In this document: one piece after another, positions 29,686 through 41,167 of the stretch | How positions within the stretch are numbered: the first letter of the stretch is position 1 | How the letters are laid out: each line of letters begins with the position of its first letter | Assembly (NCBI GenBank): GCA_963751775.1 | Contig: CAVVVW010000008.1 | Location: forward strand, 248,001 to 312,000 | DNA from: CADEEN01 sp963751775 | GTDB taxonomy: Bacteria; Pseudomonadota; Gammaproteobacteria; Burkholderiales; Burkholderiaceae_C | Length of the DNA stretch: 64,000 bases | Direction: 5' to 3' | Made by a program: the position numbers and the translations under genes | The notes under the pieces: generated by a model | Told to the model about the DNA's origin: nothing | Database searches by the model: none | Seen by the model: the letters and a program-made list of their open reading frames with translations, nothing else

Positions 29686-30012
29686 GTGGCACAGGCAGCC
29701 CGCGCCAGTCGCATGCGCATCAAGCAACCCAAGGCCCCGCACGCTGGCGCCTGTCAGGCGCTCGAGCAACTGCCCAACGTGGGCCCGGCGCTGGCCGCCG
29801 ACCTGCGCCTGATCGGCGTGCACACCCCGCGCGACCTGCGCGGCCGCGACCCCTTTGTGCTCTACCAGTCCTTGTGCGCCGCCACCGGTCAGCGCCAGGA
29901 CCCCTGCGTGCTCGACACCTTCATGGCCGTCACCGAGTTCATGCGCGGCGCCCACGCCGCGCCTTGGTGGGCCTACACGGCGCAACGCAAAGTGCTGTAC
30001 GGCAGCGTCTGA
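29686..30012 (+). CDS. Small helix-hairpin-helix (Cdd1/'pathogenicity locus') protein
   Basis: A 108-residue protein with a helix-hairpin-helix motif (LEQLPNVGPALAADLRLIGV). The DPFVLYQSLC segment and the C-terminal Trp-rich region are typical of the Cdd1 family. It probably binds DNA or protein non-specifically; the function is undefined. A GTG at 29686 directly after lexA gives the longest form, and an ATG at 29713 (MRIKQPKAP) is an alternative. The 3-bp spacing suggests co-transcription with lexA under SOS control. Confidence 0.75.
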   Translation: MAQAARASRMRIKQPKAPHAGACQALEQLPNVGPALAADLRLIGVHTPRDLRGRDPFVLYQSLCAATGQRQDPCVLDTFMAVTEFMRGAHAAPWWAYTAQRKVLYGSV

Positions 30013-30040
30013 CGCTTGCCCGACTGTCGCGCGGGCCGCG

Positions 30041-30549
30041 TCAGCGCCCGCCCAGGTAGTCGCTCTTGCCGATCTCGACCCCGGCGTGGCGCAACAGCGC
30101 GTAAGCGGTGGTGGTGTGGAAGTAGAAGTTCGGCATCGCGTAGTGCTTCAGGTAGGCCTCGCCGTTGAACTTCAGTTCGCCGTTGCGCGTCGCGATCGTG
30201 ATTTCGCGACCCTCGCTGCCGTCGATCTGCGCGGCAGCTGAACGACTTGACATAGTCGATCGTCTTCTGCACCCGTGCGCGCAGGTCGGCCAGCGTGACC
30301 TCGTTGTCTTCCCACTTCGGCGACCTCGACACCGGCCAGGCGCGCCATGCAACCCTTGGCGCCATCGCTGGCGATCTGGATCTGGCGCGCAAATGGCAGC
30401 ATGTCGGGCGCCAGGCGCAGGCCGAGATAGTTGTTGGCGTCGAACTTGCGCACCTCGGCGTGCGCCTGCGCCTTGTCGAGCCAGACCAGCAAATTGGAAA
30501 ACATGCGAATAAAGACCGGTGCGCTGGCCGAATGCATCGTGATGGACAT
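30041..30549 (-). CDS. DUF1993 family protein (two apparent frameshifts)
   Basis: Protein of the DUF1993 family, related to DinB-like four-helix bundles; function unknown. The N-terminus MSITMHSASAPVFIRMFSNL has a clear AAGGAG site upstream of the ATG at 30549. Frames change near 30315 (before WEDNEVTLADLRARVQ) and near 30240 (before IDGSEGREITIATRNGEL). The C-terminus HYAMPNFYFHTTTAYALLRH is the family's most conserved part. The intended product is about 169 residues. Confidence 0.8.
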
Positions 30550-30617
30550 GTGTGTCTCCTTGTGAAAGCGTCCCACATCGTAGCGCGCAAGGCAGAATCG
30601 CGTGTGCGAGCTGCGCC

Positions 30618-31625
30618 ATGAACATCATCATCCTCGACGACTACCAGGACGCCGTGCGCAAGCTGCGCTGCGCGGCCAAGCTGGACCGCCTCAACGCAAA
30701 GGTCTTCACCAACACCGTGAAGGGCATCGGCCAGTTGTCGATCCGCCTGCGCGACGCCGAGGTGCTGGTGCTGATTCGCGAACGCACGGTCTTCCCGCGC
30801 CAGTTGCTGGAAAAGCTGCCCAAGCTGCGGCTGATCGCGCAGACCGGGCGGGTCGGCCCGCACATCGACGTCGAAGCCTGCACGCGGCTGGGCATCGCGG
30901 TGGCCGAAGGCGTGGGCTCGCCGGTCGCGCCGGCCGAGCTGACCTGGGCCCTGATCATGACGGCCATGCGCCGGCTGCCACAGTACATCGGCAACCTCAA
31001 GCACGGCGCGTGGCAGCAGTCGGGCCTGAAATCCGCCTCGATGCCGCCCAACTTCGGCATCGGCATGCAGCTCGAGGGCAAGACCTTGGGCGTATGGGGT
31101 TACGGCAAGATCGGCCAGCGCGTGGCCGGCTACGGCCGCGCCTTCGGCATGAACGTGAGCGTGTGGGGCAGCGATGCGTCGCGCGAGAAGGCAAGTGCCG
31201 ACGGATTCATGCCGGCACCGACGCGCGAGGCCTTCTTCGAAACCAGCGACGTGCTGTCGCTGCACCTGCGGCTGGTGCCGGCCACTCGCGGGTTGGTGAC
31301 GGCAGACGACCTTGCGCGCATGAAACAAACCGCGCTGTTCGTGAACACGGCGCGCGCGGAGTTGGTCGCCGAAGGCGCGTTGGTCACGGGGCTGCATCGC
31401 GGCCACCCCGGCATGGCCGCGGTCGACACCTTCGAGACCGAGCCGATCCTGCAGGGCCACCCGTTGCTGCGGCTGGAAAACGCCATCTGTACGCCGCACC
31501 TGGGCTATGTCGAGCAGGAAAACTACGAGCTGTATTTCGGCGCGGCGTTCGACAACGTCGTCAACTTCATCAACCAGAACCCGACCAATATCGTCAACCC
31601 CGATGCGCTGAAGGTGCTGCGTTGA
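30618..31625 (+). CDS. D-2-hydroxyacid dehydrogenase family protein
   Basis: NAD(P)-dependent dehydrogenase of the D-isomer 2-hydroxyacid family, 335 residues. The Rossmann motif is GVWGYGKIGQRVAGYG. Catalytic residues are placed as in the family: Arg in LIAQTGRVG/NTARAELV, Glu in DTFETEP, His in TPHLGYVEQ. The N-terminus MNIIILDDYQDAVRKL is common to a Burkholderiales subgroup annotated only by family. The substrate is unknown. It starts 68 bp from the divergent DUF1993 gene. Confidence 0.88.
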   Translation: MNIIILDDYQDAVRKLRCAAKLDRLNAKVFTNTVKGIGQLSIRLRDAEVLVLIRERTVFPRQLLEKLPKLRLIAQTGRVGPHIDVEACTRLGIAVAEGVGSPVAPAELTWALIMTAMRRLPQYIGNLKHGAWQQSGLKSASMPPNFGIGMQLEGKTLGVWGYGKIGQRVAGYGRAFGMNVSVWGSDASREKASADGFMPAPTREAFFETSDVLSLHLRLVPATRGLVTADDLARMKQTALFVNTARAELVAEGALVTGLHRGHPGMAAVDTFETEPILQGHPLLRLENAICTPHLGYVEQENYELYFGAAFDNVVNFINQNPTNIVNPDALKVLR

Positions 31626-31683
31626 ATGCAACCCGCGCTGCCGAGCGCGAAGGCCTGCGCCGGGCGCGCCGCGCACCGCTGGC

Positions 31684-32278
31684 ATGGACGCTGGCTTGAG
31701 CCCGGCGGTCTCCGACCCGCGGCCCTCGCCGCGCTCGCCCACCGACTTGCTGCGCGCCTTCAGCGTCTTGGCGCTGCAGGGTTTCGGCGGTGTCCTGCCG
31801 GTGGCACAGCGTGAATTGGTCGAACGCCGGCAATGGTTGACGCGCGAGCAGTTCACCGAGACCTTGTCGATCGGGCAGATCCTGCCCGGGCCCAACGTGG
31901 TCAACATGGCCCTGATCGTCGGTGACCGCTACTTTGGCTGGCGCGGTGCCTTTGCCGCGCTCGCCGGCCTGCTGGCGTTGCCACTGGTCATCGTGCTCGG
32001 CGCTGGCCGCCCTGTACGGGCAGTTCGCGACCCAGCCGCATGTGGCTGGCGTGTTGCGCGGCATGGGTGCGGTCGCCGCGGGCCTGATCATTGCCACGGC
32101 CTGCAAGTTGTTGCCCACATTGGCTCACAACCCGCTCGGCCGCGTGCCCAGCGCGCTGGTGCTGCTGGCGACATTGGCCAGCGTCGGCGGTCTGCGCTGG
32201 CCGATGGCCTACGCGGTGCTCGGAATCGGCAGCGTTGCGGTCTGGGTCGCCTGGCGCCGGCTGGGGCGCGGCGCATGA
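31684..32278 (+). CDS. Chromate transporter, first half-size subunit (one apparent frameshift)
   Basis: CHR-family membrane protein carrying one of the two homologous domains. Family features are FSVLALQGFGGVLPVAQREL, the TETLSIGQILPGPNVVNM motif, and FGWRGAFAALAGLLALPLV. The frame breaks near 31997 and resumes as ALYGQFATQPHVAGVLRGMG, ending at 32278. It is followed by the complementary half, so the active transporter is probably a heterodimer. Family members export chromate or related oxyanions; the substrate here is not shown. Confidence 0.85.
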
Positions 32279-32315
32279 CGGCCGCGCGAGCGCAGGCCGC
32301 GCGCGGGGCACCCGC

Positions 32316-32849
32316 ATGACGCTCGCCGGGCCCGACGGCTGGGCGTTGTTCGCGCATTTCCTGTCGATGTCGATGCTGGCCATCGGCGGCGCGCTGGCAA
32401 CCGCACCCGACATCCACCGCTACATCGTCGACGAGCGCCACTGGCTCGACGACAGCCAGTTCAGCGCCGCTGTCGCCCTGGCCCAGGCGGCACCCGGCCC
32501 GAACCTGTTGTTCGTGCCGGTGATCGGCTACGCGGTGGCCGGACTCGGCGGCGCGATGGTCGCCCTGTCCGGCATGCTGATTCCGAGCACGACGCTGGCG
32601 CTGGCCGTCTCGCGCTGGGGCAGCAGGCGGCGCGAGCAGCGCGGCGTGCGCGCCTTCGTCGCCGGCATGGCACCCATCACCATCGCCTTGCTGCTCACCA
32701 GCGGCGGCCTGCTGGCATTGCCACTGGTGCGCCTGCCCGCGGCGTGGCTGCTGGTCGCCGCCACGCTCGGCTTGTCGCTGAAGACGAAGATCAACCCGGT
32801 GTGGCTGATCGCGGGTGGCGCCGCGGCAGGCGCGCTCGGCTGGGTCTGA
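32316..32849 (+). CDS. Chromate transporter, second half-size subunit
   Basis: A 177-residue CHR-domain protein with SMLAIGGALATAPDIHRYIV, ALAQAAPGPNLLFVPVIGY and about six hydrophobic segments. This is the partner of the preceding gene (short-chain CHR pair). The ATG at 32316 is 37 bp after the first subunit. No frameshift is seen. Confidence 0.88.
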   Translation: MTLAGPDGWALFAHFLSMSMLAIGGALATAPDIHRYIVDERHWLDDSQFSAAVALAQAAPGPNLLFVPVIGYAVAGLGGAMVALSGMLIPSTTLALAVSRWGSRRREQRGVRAFVAGMAPITIALLLTSGGLLALPLVRLPAAWLLVAATLGLSLKTKINPVWLIAGGAAAGALGWV

Positions 32850-32857
32850 GCGACGCG

Positions 32858-33604
32858 TCAGCGAGCCGAAGGCGGTCGCCGCTGGCGCAGCGCTTCGTAC
32901 AGGCACACGCCGGCGGCGACCGACACGTTCAAGCTCTCGACCGCACCGGCCATCGGGATGCGCACCAGCTCGTCGCAGGTCTTGCGCGTCAATTGGCGCA
33001 GGCCGCCGCCTTCGGCGCCGAGCACCAGCGCCACCGGGCCGCTGAGATCGAGCTCGTAGAGCGTGCGCGGGGCATCGTCGCTGGTGCCGATGATGCGGAT
33101 GTCGCGCTCCTTCATCTCGTTCAGCGAGCGGGCGAGGTTGGTGACCATCAGGTACGGCACGGTCTCGGCGGCGCCGCTGGCGACCTTGGCCACCGTGGCG
33201 TTCAGGCCGACCGCATGGTCCTTCGGCGCGATCACGGCATGGGCCCCGGCGCCGTCGGCCACGCGCAGGCAGGCGCCCAGGTTGTGCGGGTCGGTCACGC
33301 CGTCGAGCACCAGCACCAGCGGCGGGCCCGTCACGGCATCGAGCACGTCGTCCAGCGAGTGGCGCAGCGCCAGAGGACTGACGCGCGCCACCACGCCCTG
33401 GTGCCTCGCGGTGCCGGCCAATTGCGTGAGCTGCGCATCGCTGCTGTCGACCAGCCTGGCGCCGACCTCGCGCGCGCGCTCGGCGAACTGGCGCATGCGC
33501 GCGTCGCGGCGCTGGCTGTCGAGGTGGATCTCGAGCACCGATTCGGGTGCCGTCTTCAAGCGCACGGTCACGGCGTGAAAGCCGAACAGGATGCGGCTGC
33601 TCAT
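32858..33604 (-). CDS. rlmB: 23S rRNA (guanosine-2'-O-) methyltransferase RlmB
   Basis: SpoU-type AdoMet methyltransferase that modifies G2251 of 23S rRNA. The 248-residue product has an N-terminal substrate-binding domain (GFHAVTVRLKTAPES) and a knotted catalytic domain. Motif 1 is DPHNLGACLRVADGAGAHAV, motif 2 VLGAEGGGLR and motif 3 PMAGAVESLNVSVAAGVCLYE. Intact; ATG at 33604. Confidence 0.95.
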   Translation of the reverse strand: MSSRILFGFHAVTVRLKTAPESVLEIHLDSQRRDARMRQFAERAREVGARLVDSSDAQLTQLAGTARHQGVVARVSPLALRHSLDDVLDAVTGPPLVLVLDGVTDPHNLGACLRVADGAGAHAVIAPKDHAVGLNATVAKVASGAAETVPYLMVTNLARSLNEMKERDIRIIGTSDDAPRTLYELDLSGPVALVLGAEGGGLRQLTRKTCDELVRIPMAGAVESLNVSVAAGVCLYEALRQRRPPSAR

Positions 33605-33747
33605 CGCACGGGCGGTGCATGGCGCGCGGCGGTGTCGCGCTCGGGGTGGCCCGGCGCGCTCACGGGCGGTTGTGTGCAGGCGCGCGTCGCATGGCGCAAT
33701 GGTAGCCGCGCCGCGGTGCGTGCACGGCCGCGAACATTTCACGCCGG

Positions 33748-34478
33748 CTACGCGACGGCCCAACGCCAAGCCAGCAGGGCGCCGATCAGGACCGGCTGAT
33801 GGATCATGTAGAAGCTGAGCGACCAACGGCCGAGCACCGCCAGCGGCCGCAGGGCGGCCGGCACGCGGCCGGCGACGACGCCGCGCCGATGCGCCAGCAG
33901 CCATCGGCCGCCGCCAGGCCCCACAGCATGACTCCCAGCCAGGGCAGCAGCGGCGCGAAATCCTCGGTAACGGGCTTGCGGGTGACCAGGCCGATCCAGT
34001 TCGTCCAGCGGGTATCGAACCACGGGTGCTGCAGCCAATGCGGCAGCAGCAGCAGCAGCAGGCCGAGCGGCCACAGCCAGCCGCGCAGCGGCGCTGCCCA
34101 CCGCGTCAGGATCAGCATCAGGGCGATGCCATGCAGGATGCCGAAGCTGATCCAGCTGCGCGGGAACATCAGCGCCGAGCCGGCCGACACCAGGACCGCG
34201 CAGCCAGCGATCTGCGCCCAGCGCCGCCAGAAGCGCGGCCACGGCTGGCCCGCGTCGAGCGCCACGGCCTGCGCCAGCCCCGCGGTGAACAGGAACAGGC
34301 TGACGATGGCCACGCGCTGCTGGGTCCAGAACGGATCGACGTAGAAGTTCTGCTTCGGATCGAGCAGCCCGAAGTAGTTCAGGTCGAAGCCGAAATGGAA
34401 CAAGGCCATCCAGACGATCGCCACCCCACGCAGCGCGTCGAGGCGGTCGTGGCGTTCGGGGCCGGTCGGGGCGCTCAT
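33748..34478 (-). CDS. Heparan-alpha-glucosaminide N-acetyltransferase-like membrane protein (one apparent frameshift)
   Basis: DUF1624/HGSNAT-like integral membrane protein. The N-terminus RHDRLDALRGVAIVWMALFH has the family R-x-D-x-x-R-G motif and His. About seven hydrophobic segments follow. The frame breaks near 33900 and ends LGRWSLSFYMIHQPVLIGAL. The intended length is about 243 residues, short but usual for the bacterial family. It likely transfers acyl groups to a cell-envelope sugar. The gap 33605-33747 shows nothing. Confidence 0.82.
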
Positions 34479-34538
34479 GCGGCGAGTGTGGCGCAGATTG
34501 CGGCCCGCTGCCGGGCCCGCGCCCGCTACGATCGCTGC

Positions 34539-35031
34539 ATGACCGTGCATACCCCTGCCCCGCGCCGCGGCGCTGAAGAACAGGCCCGCCTCGACGCCGC
34601 GCTGGCCGACCTGTTCCAGCGTCGCATCACCTTCAATCAGGTGCTTGGACTGGAGATCGAGTCGGTGGCCGCGCCCGAGCCGCGCATCCGCCTGGCGATG
34701 CGGCCCGAGCTGGTCGGCCACTACCTCTACGGCCGCCTGCACGGCGGCGTGATCTCGGCAACGCTGGACGCGATGGGCGGGCTGGCGCTGATGGTGGCGA
34801 TCGGCGAGAAGCATGCCGAGGAAACGACGCAGCAGGTCATGCACCGGTTCGCCAAGATGAGCACCATCGACCTGCGGGTGGACTATCTGCGACCCGGGCA
34901 TCGGCACGTCGTTCATCGCCACGGCGGCAGTCACGCGCCTGGGCGGGCGCATCGGTTCGACGCAGATGCGCCTCGTCAGTGACCAGGGCACGCTGATCGC
35001 CACCGCCGCGGCGGCCTACGTGATCGCTTGA
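34539..35031 (+). CDS. PaaI-type hotdog thioesterase (one apparent frameshift)
   Basis: Acyl-CoA thioesterase-like protein with a hotdog fold. The motif YLYGRLHGGVISATLDAMGG contains the catalytic HGG region and the Asp on the central helix. The frame breaks near 34900 after RVDYLRPG and resumes as IGTSFIATAAVTRLGGRIG, ending at 35031. The intended product is about 164 residues. The substrate is unknown. Confidence 0.85.
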
Positions 35032-35044
35032 GCTGCGTGGCGGC

Positions 35045-35549
35045 CTACTTGGCCGCGGCGCTGCCGAACTGCGCGTCGAACCACTCGTCGAGCATGTGCT
35101 TCTCGTAGCGCAGGGGCTCGCCGCCGGCGTAGCGGTTCAGGCGCTGAAGGTAGGCCATGTCGTAGACGGTCTGCTCGACACGCCGCGCGCGGCTCGCCAG
35201 CCGTCTCCAGCGTGTAGCGCAGCGTGATGCGCGGCCAGTCGGCCATGCCGCGCAGTACACGTACGTCGTCCATGCGGCGGCGAGTCGAACCGGACTTCGC
35301 CGGCCAGGTCGACGTCGAGTACCTCGATGCTCAGGGCCTGGCCGTCGCTGAGGTGGCGGCTGGCCAGTTCTTCGAGATAGCTCTTGAGCCGACGCAGGTT
35401 GTCGCGAACTGTCACGGCGCACGTCCTCGGCATCGACGAACTTTTCCGGTTGCACGAAGGACACCCGCACCGTGCCGGAGGCATGCGCCGCGGCAGATGC
35501 AAGCACCAAAGCCGATCGCAGCCGCGATGGCGCGGATCGTGGGGCGCAT
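35045..35549 (-). CDS. DUF3016 exported protein (several apparent frameshifts)
   Basis: Family of unknown function with an N-terminal signal peptide. The start ATG at 35549 has a near-perfect AGGAGGT site. Conserved blocks appear in three frames in the right order: VRVSFVQPEKFVDAEDVR, LKSYLEELASRHLSDGQALS, EVLDVDLAGEVRFD, VRVLRGMADWPRITLRYTL and YAGGEPLRYEKHMLDEWFDA. This gives at least three indels in 505 bp. Full-length similarity across breaks argues for sequence error. Confidence 0.7.
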
Positions 35550-35616
35550 GGCACCTCCTGTGGAGCGACGATCAGGCCTTGATCGTATCTCCAACGGGGT
35601 GCCGGCACACGCGCGT

Positions 35617-37581
<1,965 letters not shown>

Positions 37582-37723
37582 GCTTGTCTCCTGCAGGGTC
37601 GGGTTTGATCTTCGCGACAAGTTAGGGCCGCGCGCTGACCGGGCCCTTACTCTGCCGCAAATCCGGCGCTGCGACCAGCCTGCCTACAATCCGCGGCCGC
37701 AATTGCCCCGCTCGCCAGCCGAA

Positions 37724-38327
37724 ATGACCCGACGCCCCGACTCCCTGACGCCCGAGATGCGCACCCTGCCCAAGCTCATCTTCATGAGCCGCTGGCTTCA
37801 GCTTCCGTTGTACCTGGGCCTGATCGCGGCGCAGGGCGTCTACGTCTGGCATTTCCTGCTCGAACTCTGGCACCTGCTCGAAGCCGCCTTCGGCAACCAG
37901 GTCGGCGACCGCGCTGCTGGCCAAGCGCATCGGCTACTTCGGCGATGCCTTGGTGCTCAACGAGACGATCATCATGCTGGTCGTGCTGGCACTGATCGAC
38001 GTCGTGATGATCAGCAACCTGCTGATCATGGTCATCGTCGGCGGCTACGAAACCTTCATCTCGCGCATGAATCTCGAAGGCCATCCCGACCAGCCCGAGT
38101 GGTTGAGCCATGTCAATGCCTCGGTGCTGAAGGTCAAGCTGGCCACCGCCATCATCGGCATCAGCTCGATCCATCTGCTCAAGACCTTCATCAATGCCGC
38201 CAATTACTCCGACAAGGTGCTGATCGCGCAGACCGCGATTCACATCACCTTCCTGCTGTCGGCGATGGCGATCGCCTACACCGACCGCCTGATGTCGCAC
38301 CCGTCTCCGGCGCTGCAGCACGATTGA
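37724..38327 (+). CDS. UPF0114/TIGR00645 membrane protein (one apparent frameshift)
   Basis: YqhA-like integral membrane protein with about four transmembrane segments; function unknown. The N-terminal half (FMSRWLQLPLYLGLIAAQGV) and C-terminal half (IIMLVVLALIDVVMISNLLI, GGYETFISRMNLEGH) are joined by a frame change near 37915. The intended length is about 200 residues. The 195 bp after it (38328-38522) carry no gene. Confidence 0.85.
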
Positions 38328-38522
38328 CGCGGCTGGCGGCGCACAAGGTCGATTGCACATACACCGCGGGGAACCGCACGCGCCGCATGGCCTCTTGCAT
38401 CGATCCCGGCCGACAACGAGGAACACCGGCGCGACGCGACCGTCGTCGCACTGCGTGCCGCGGCAGGGTCGGCGGGCGAGCCGTCGAGGTGACGTCCTTC
38501 GGCGCCAGCGCGCGCCGAGGCG

Positions 38523-39092
<570 letters not shown>

Positions 39093-39260
39093 GTCGCTTC
39101 CGTATGGCCGCCCCAAGCAAACCGGCGCCGCCCGCGAGGAATTGCGGGCAGCAGCGCGCTTGAGGCATCTCGACAGCGATTGTAGGCACGGCGCCACGGC
39201 CGCCGCGGGGCGGGTTGGGCCGCGCTAATATCGTGGCACGCTTGTCCGCAGGAGACCGCC

Positions 39261-39794
39261 ATGAGCGCTGCGACCGAACTGATGACGAAGTACGCGGCCT
39301 ATCACCGCGACCGCCGCAACATTGCGACCCACTTCGTCGGCATCCCGTTGATCGTGTTTGCCGTCGGCATCCTGCTGGCGCGGCCGAACATCGCGGTCGC
39401 GGGCTGGCCCGTCACGCCAGCCACCGCGCTCTGGGCCGCTTCGGCACTGTGGTACCTGACGCGCGGCAATCTCGTGCTCGGCCTGGCCGTGAGCCTGGCC
39501 AACCTGGCCTTGATCCTGGCCGCCCTGCCGCTGGCGCAACTGCACACCGCGGCCTGGCTGGCCTGGGGCCTGGGCACGTTTGTCGTCGGCTGGGTGATCC
39601 AGTTCGTCGGCCACTACTACGAGGGCAAGAAGCCGGCCTTCGTCGACGACCTGCGCGGCCTGCTCGTCGGCCCGATGTTCGTCACCGGCGAGGCCCTCTT
39701 CGCACTCGGCTGGGGCAAGGCCCTGCTGGCCGAGATCGAAGCCCGCGTCGGCCCGACGCACCTGCGCGACCTGCACACCCCGGCGATGCGCTGA
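39261..39794 (+). CDS. Mpo1/DUF962-family membrane protein
   Basis: A 177-residue membrane protein related to yeast Mpo1 (YGL010w), a dioxygenase in fatty-acid alpha-oxidation. The conserved NIATHFVGIPLIVFAV and WVIQFVGHYYEGKKPAFVDD carry the metal-binding His pairs. Four hydrophobic segments are seen. AGGAG precedes the ATG. The bacterial function is unproven. Confidence 0.88.
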   Translation: MSAATELMTKYAAYHRDRRNIATHFVGIPLIVFAVGILLARPNIAVAGWPVTPATALWAASALWYLTRGNLVLGLAVSLANLALILAALPLAQLHTAAWLAWGLGTFVVGWVIQFVGHYYEGKKPAFVDDLRGLLVGPMFVTGEALFALGWGKALLAEIEARVGPTHLRDLHTPAMR

Positions 39795-39821
39795 GCTGCG
39801 CGCCGGCATCCCCTCCCTCGC

Positions 39822-40724
39822 TCAGGCGCTCAACACGCGCACCTGCGAGCGCTCCGGCTCCGGGTCGGCGTCGAAGCGCTCGAAGCCGCAGTAACAGATG
39901 AAATGCCGCTGGCTGGCACGGCCGAACAGCGTCATGCCGAGCTTGACCGCGAGTTCGTATCCCATCTGCGTCACGCCATTGCGTGAGACGATGATCGGCA
40001 CGCCGAGCTGGGCCGACTTCATCACCATCTCGCTGGTCAGCCGGCCGGTCGTGTAGAAGACCTTGTCGGCGCCCTGTCCCAGCGCGGCGTCGCCCTGCAA
40101 CCACATCCAGCCGGCGATGGTGTCGATGGCATTGTGGCGGCCGACGTCCTCGACGAAGTTCAGCATCTCGGTGCCGCGAAACAGCGCGCAGCCATGCACC
40201 GAGCCGGCGCGCCGGTGCACGCTGTCGGTCTTGCGCATGGCTTCGTTGAGCTGGTGCAGCGTCGACTGGTGGATGCGCGCCGTGGCGGCCGACGGCAGCT
40301 GGATGGCATCGAGTTCGTCCATCAAGTGGCCGAACATCGTGCCCTGGCCGCAGCCGGTGGTGACGATGCGGCGCGCGGTGCGGGCCTGGATCGATTGCTG
40401 CGTGGCACCGCGACGGGTCTTGACCGCGGCCGCCTCGACCGCCCAGTCGACCGTGATCGACTCGACGTCGTCGACCGCATCGACCAGCCGCTGGTTGCGC
40501 AGGTAGCCCAGGGCCAGCAACTCGGGCGCGGCGCCCAGCGTCATCAGCGTGACCACCTCGCGCTTGTCGACGAACAGCGTCAGCGGCCGCTCGGCAGGGA
40601 TCTGGATCGTGCGCCGCTGGCCGAATTCGTCGCGCACCTCGACTTCGCGCGTCAGCGCGACCTTGGCTTGTGTCAGGCGCGGCAGGCGCCGCGCGCTAGG
40701 CGATTCAGGCAGGGGCAGCAACAT
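39822..40724 (-). CDS. fdhD: FdhD-type sulfur carrier for formate dehydrogenase
   Basis: Transfers sulfur to the bis-MGD cofactor so that formate dehydrogenase becomes active. The 300-residue product shows LVSxxG-type elements, EDVGRHNAIDTIAGWMWLQG and SRLTSEMV-like GRLTSEMVMKSAQLGVPIIVS. The cysteine loop reads TTGCGQGT. In Escherichia coli FdhD it is a CGxCG motif, so only the first cysteine is kept. It is the last gene of the fdh locus in this window. Confidence 0.92.
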   Translation of the reverse strand: MLLPLPESPSARRLPRLTQAKVALTREVEVRDEFGQRRTIQIPAERPLTLFVDKREVVTLMTLGAAPELLALGYLRNQRLVDAVDDVESITVDWAVEAAAVKTRRGATQQSIQARTARRIVTTGCGQGTMFGHLMDELDAIQLPSAATARIHQSTLHQLNEAMRKTDSVHRRAGSVHGCALFRGTEMLNFVEDVGRHNAIDTIAGWMWLQGDAALGQGADKVFYTTGRLTSEMVMKSAQLGVPIIVSRNGVTQMGYELAVKLGMTLFGRASQRHFICYCGFERFDADPEPERSQVRVLSA

Positions 40725-40786
40725 GCGGTGGCTCGGTGCGTGGGCGCGCCCGGCGCGCCGACGCTGCCGTTATAACCGCCCTGCCC

Positions 40787-41158
40787 TCAGCTCTTCTTGG
40801 CAGGGGCTTTGCCGGCTGGCGCCGCAGCGGCGGCGGGCGCGGCGGCCGGCGCGGCCCCAGCCACGGGCGGCGGATAGACGAAAGCACCCGGGTCGGCACA
40901 GGGCGGCGTGGCCGTCGGTGCCTTGGCGTCCTTGCCGGCCTTCTTCGCCTCCGCAAGGTAGCGCTGCGCCGCACGGTCCATCGACTTGCACAACTGGTAG
41001 TCGGCGACCTTGTTGCCATGCGCCGTCTTCGCGGCGGCTTCGGCGGCCTTGGCCTTGGCCTCGTCGGTCAGCACCGGCGCCGGCAACTTCGCGAGCGCGG
41101 AGCCGGCCGCGACGGCGCCCAGCAACAGCCCGGTGGACAGGGTGATCAAACGCTTCAT
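40787..41158 (-). CDS. Small exported protein of the fdh locus
   Basis: A 123-residue protein with a clear signal peptide (MKRLITLSTGLLLGAVAAGSALA). A Lys/Ala-rich helical region, two or three cysteines (QLCKSMDRA and PPCADPG) and an Ala/Pro/Lys-rich tail follow. No family is recognised. It lies between fdhI and fdhD with 9 bp to fdhI, so it is likely co-expressed. It could be a periplasmic accessory of formate dehydrogenase. Confidence 0.75.
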   Translation of the reverse strand: MKRLITLSTGLLLGAVAAGSALAKLPAPVLTDEAKAKAAEAAAKTAHGNKVADYQLCKSMDRAAQRYLAEAKKAGKDAKAPTATPPCADPGAFVYPPPVAGAAPAAAPAAAAAPAGKAPAKKS

Positions 41159-41167
41159 GCGCCCTCC

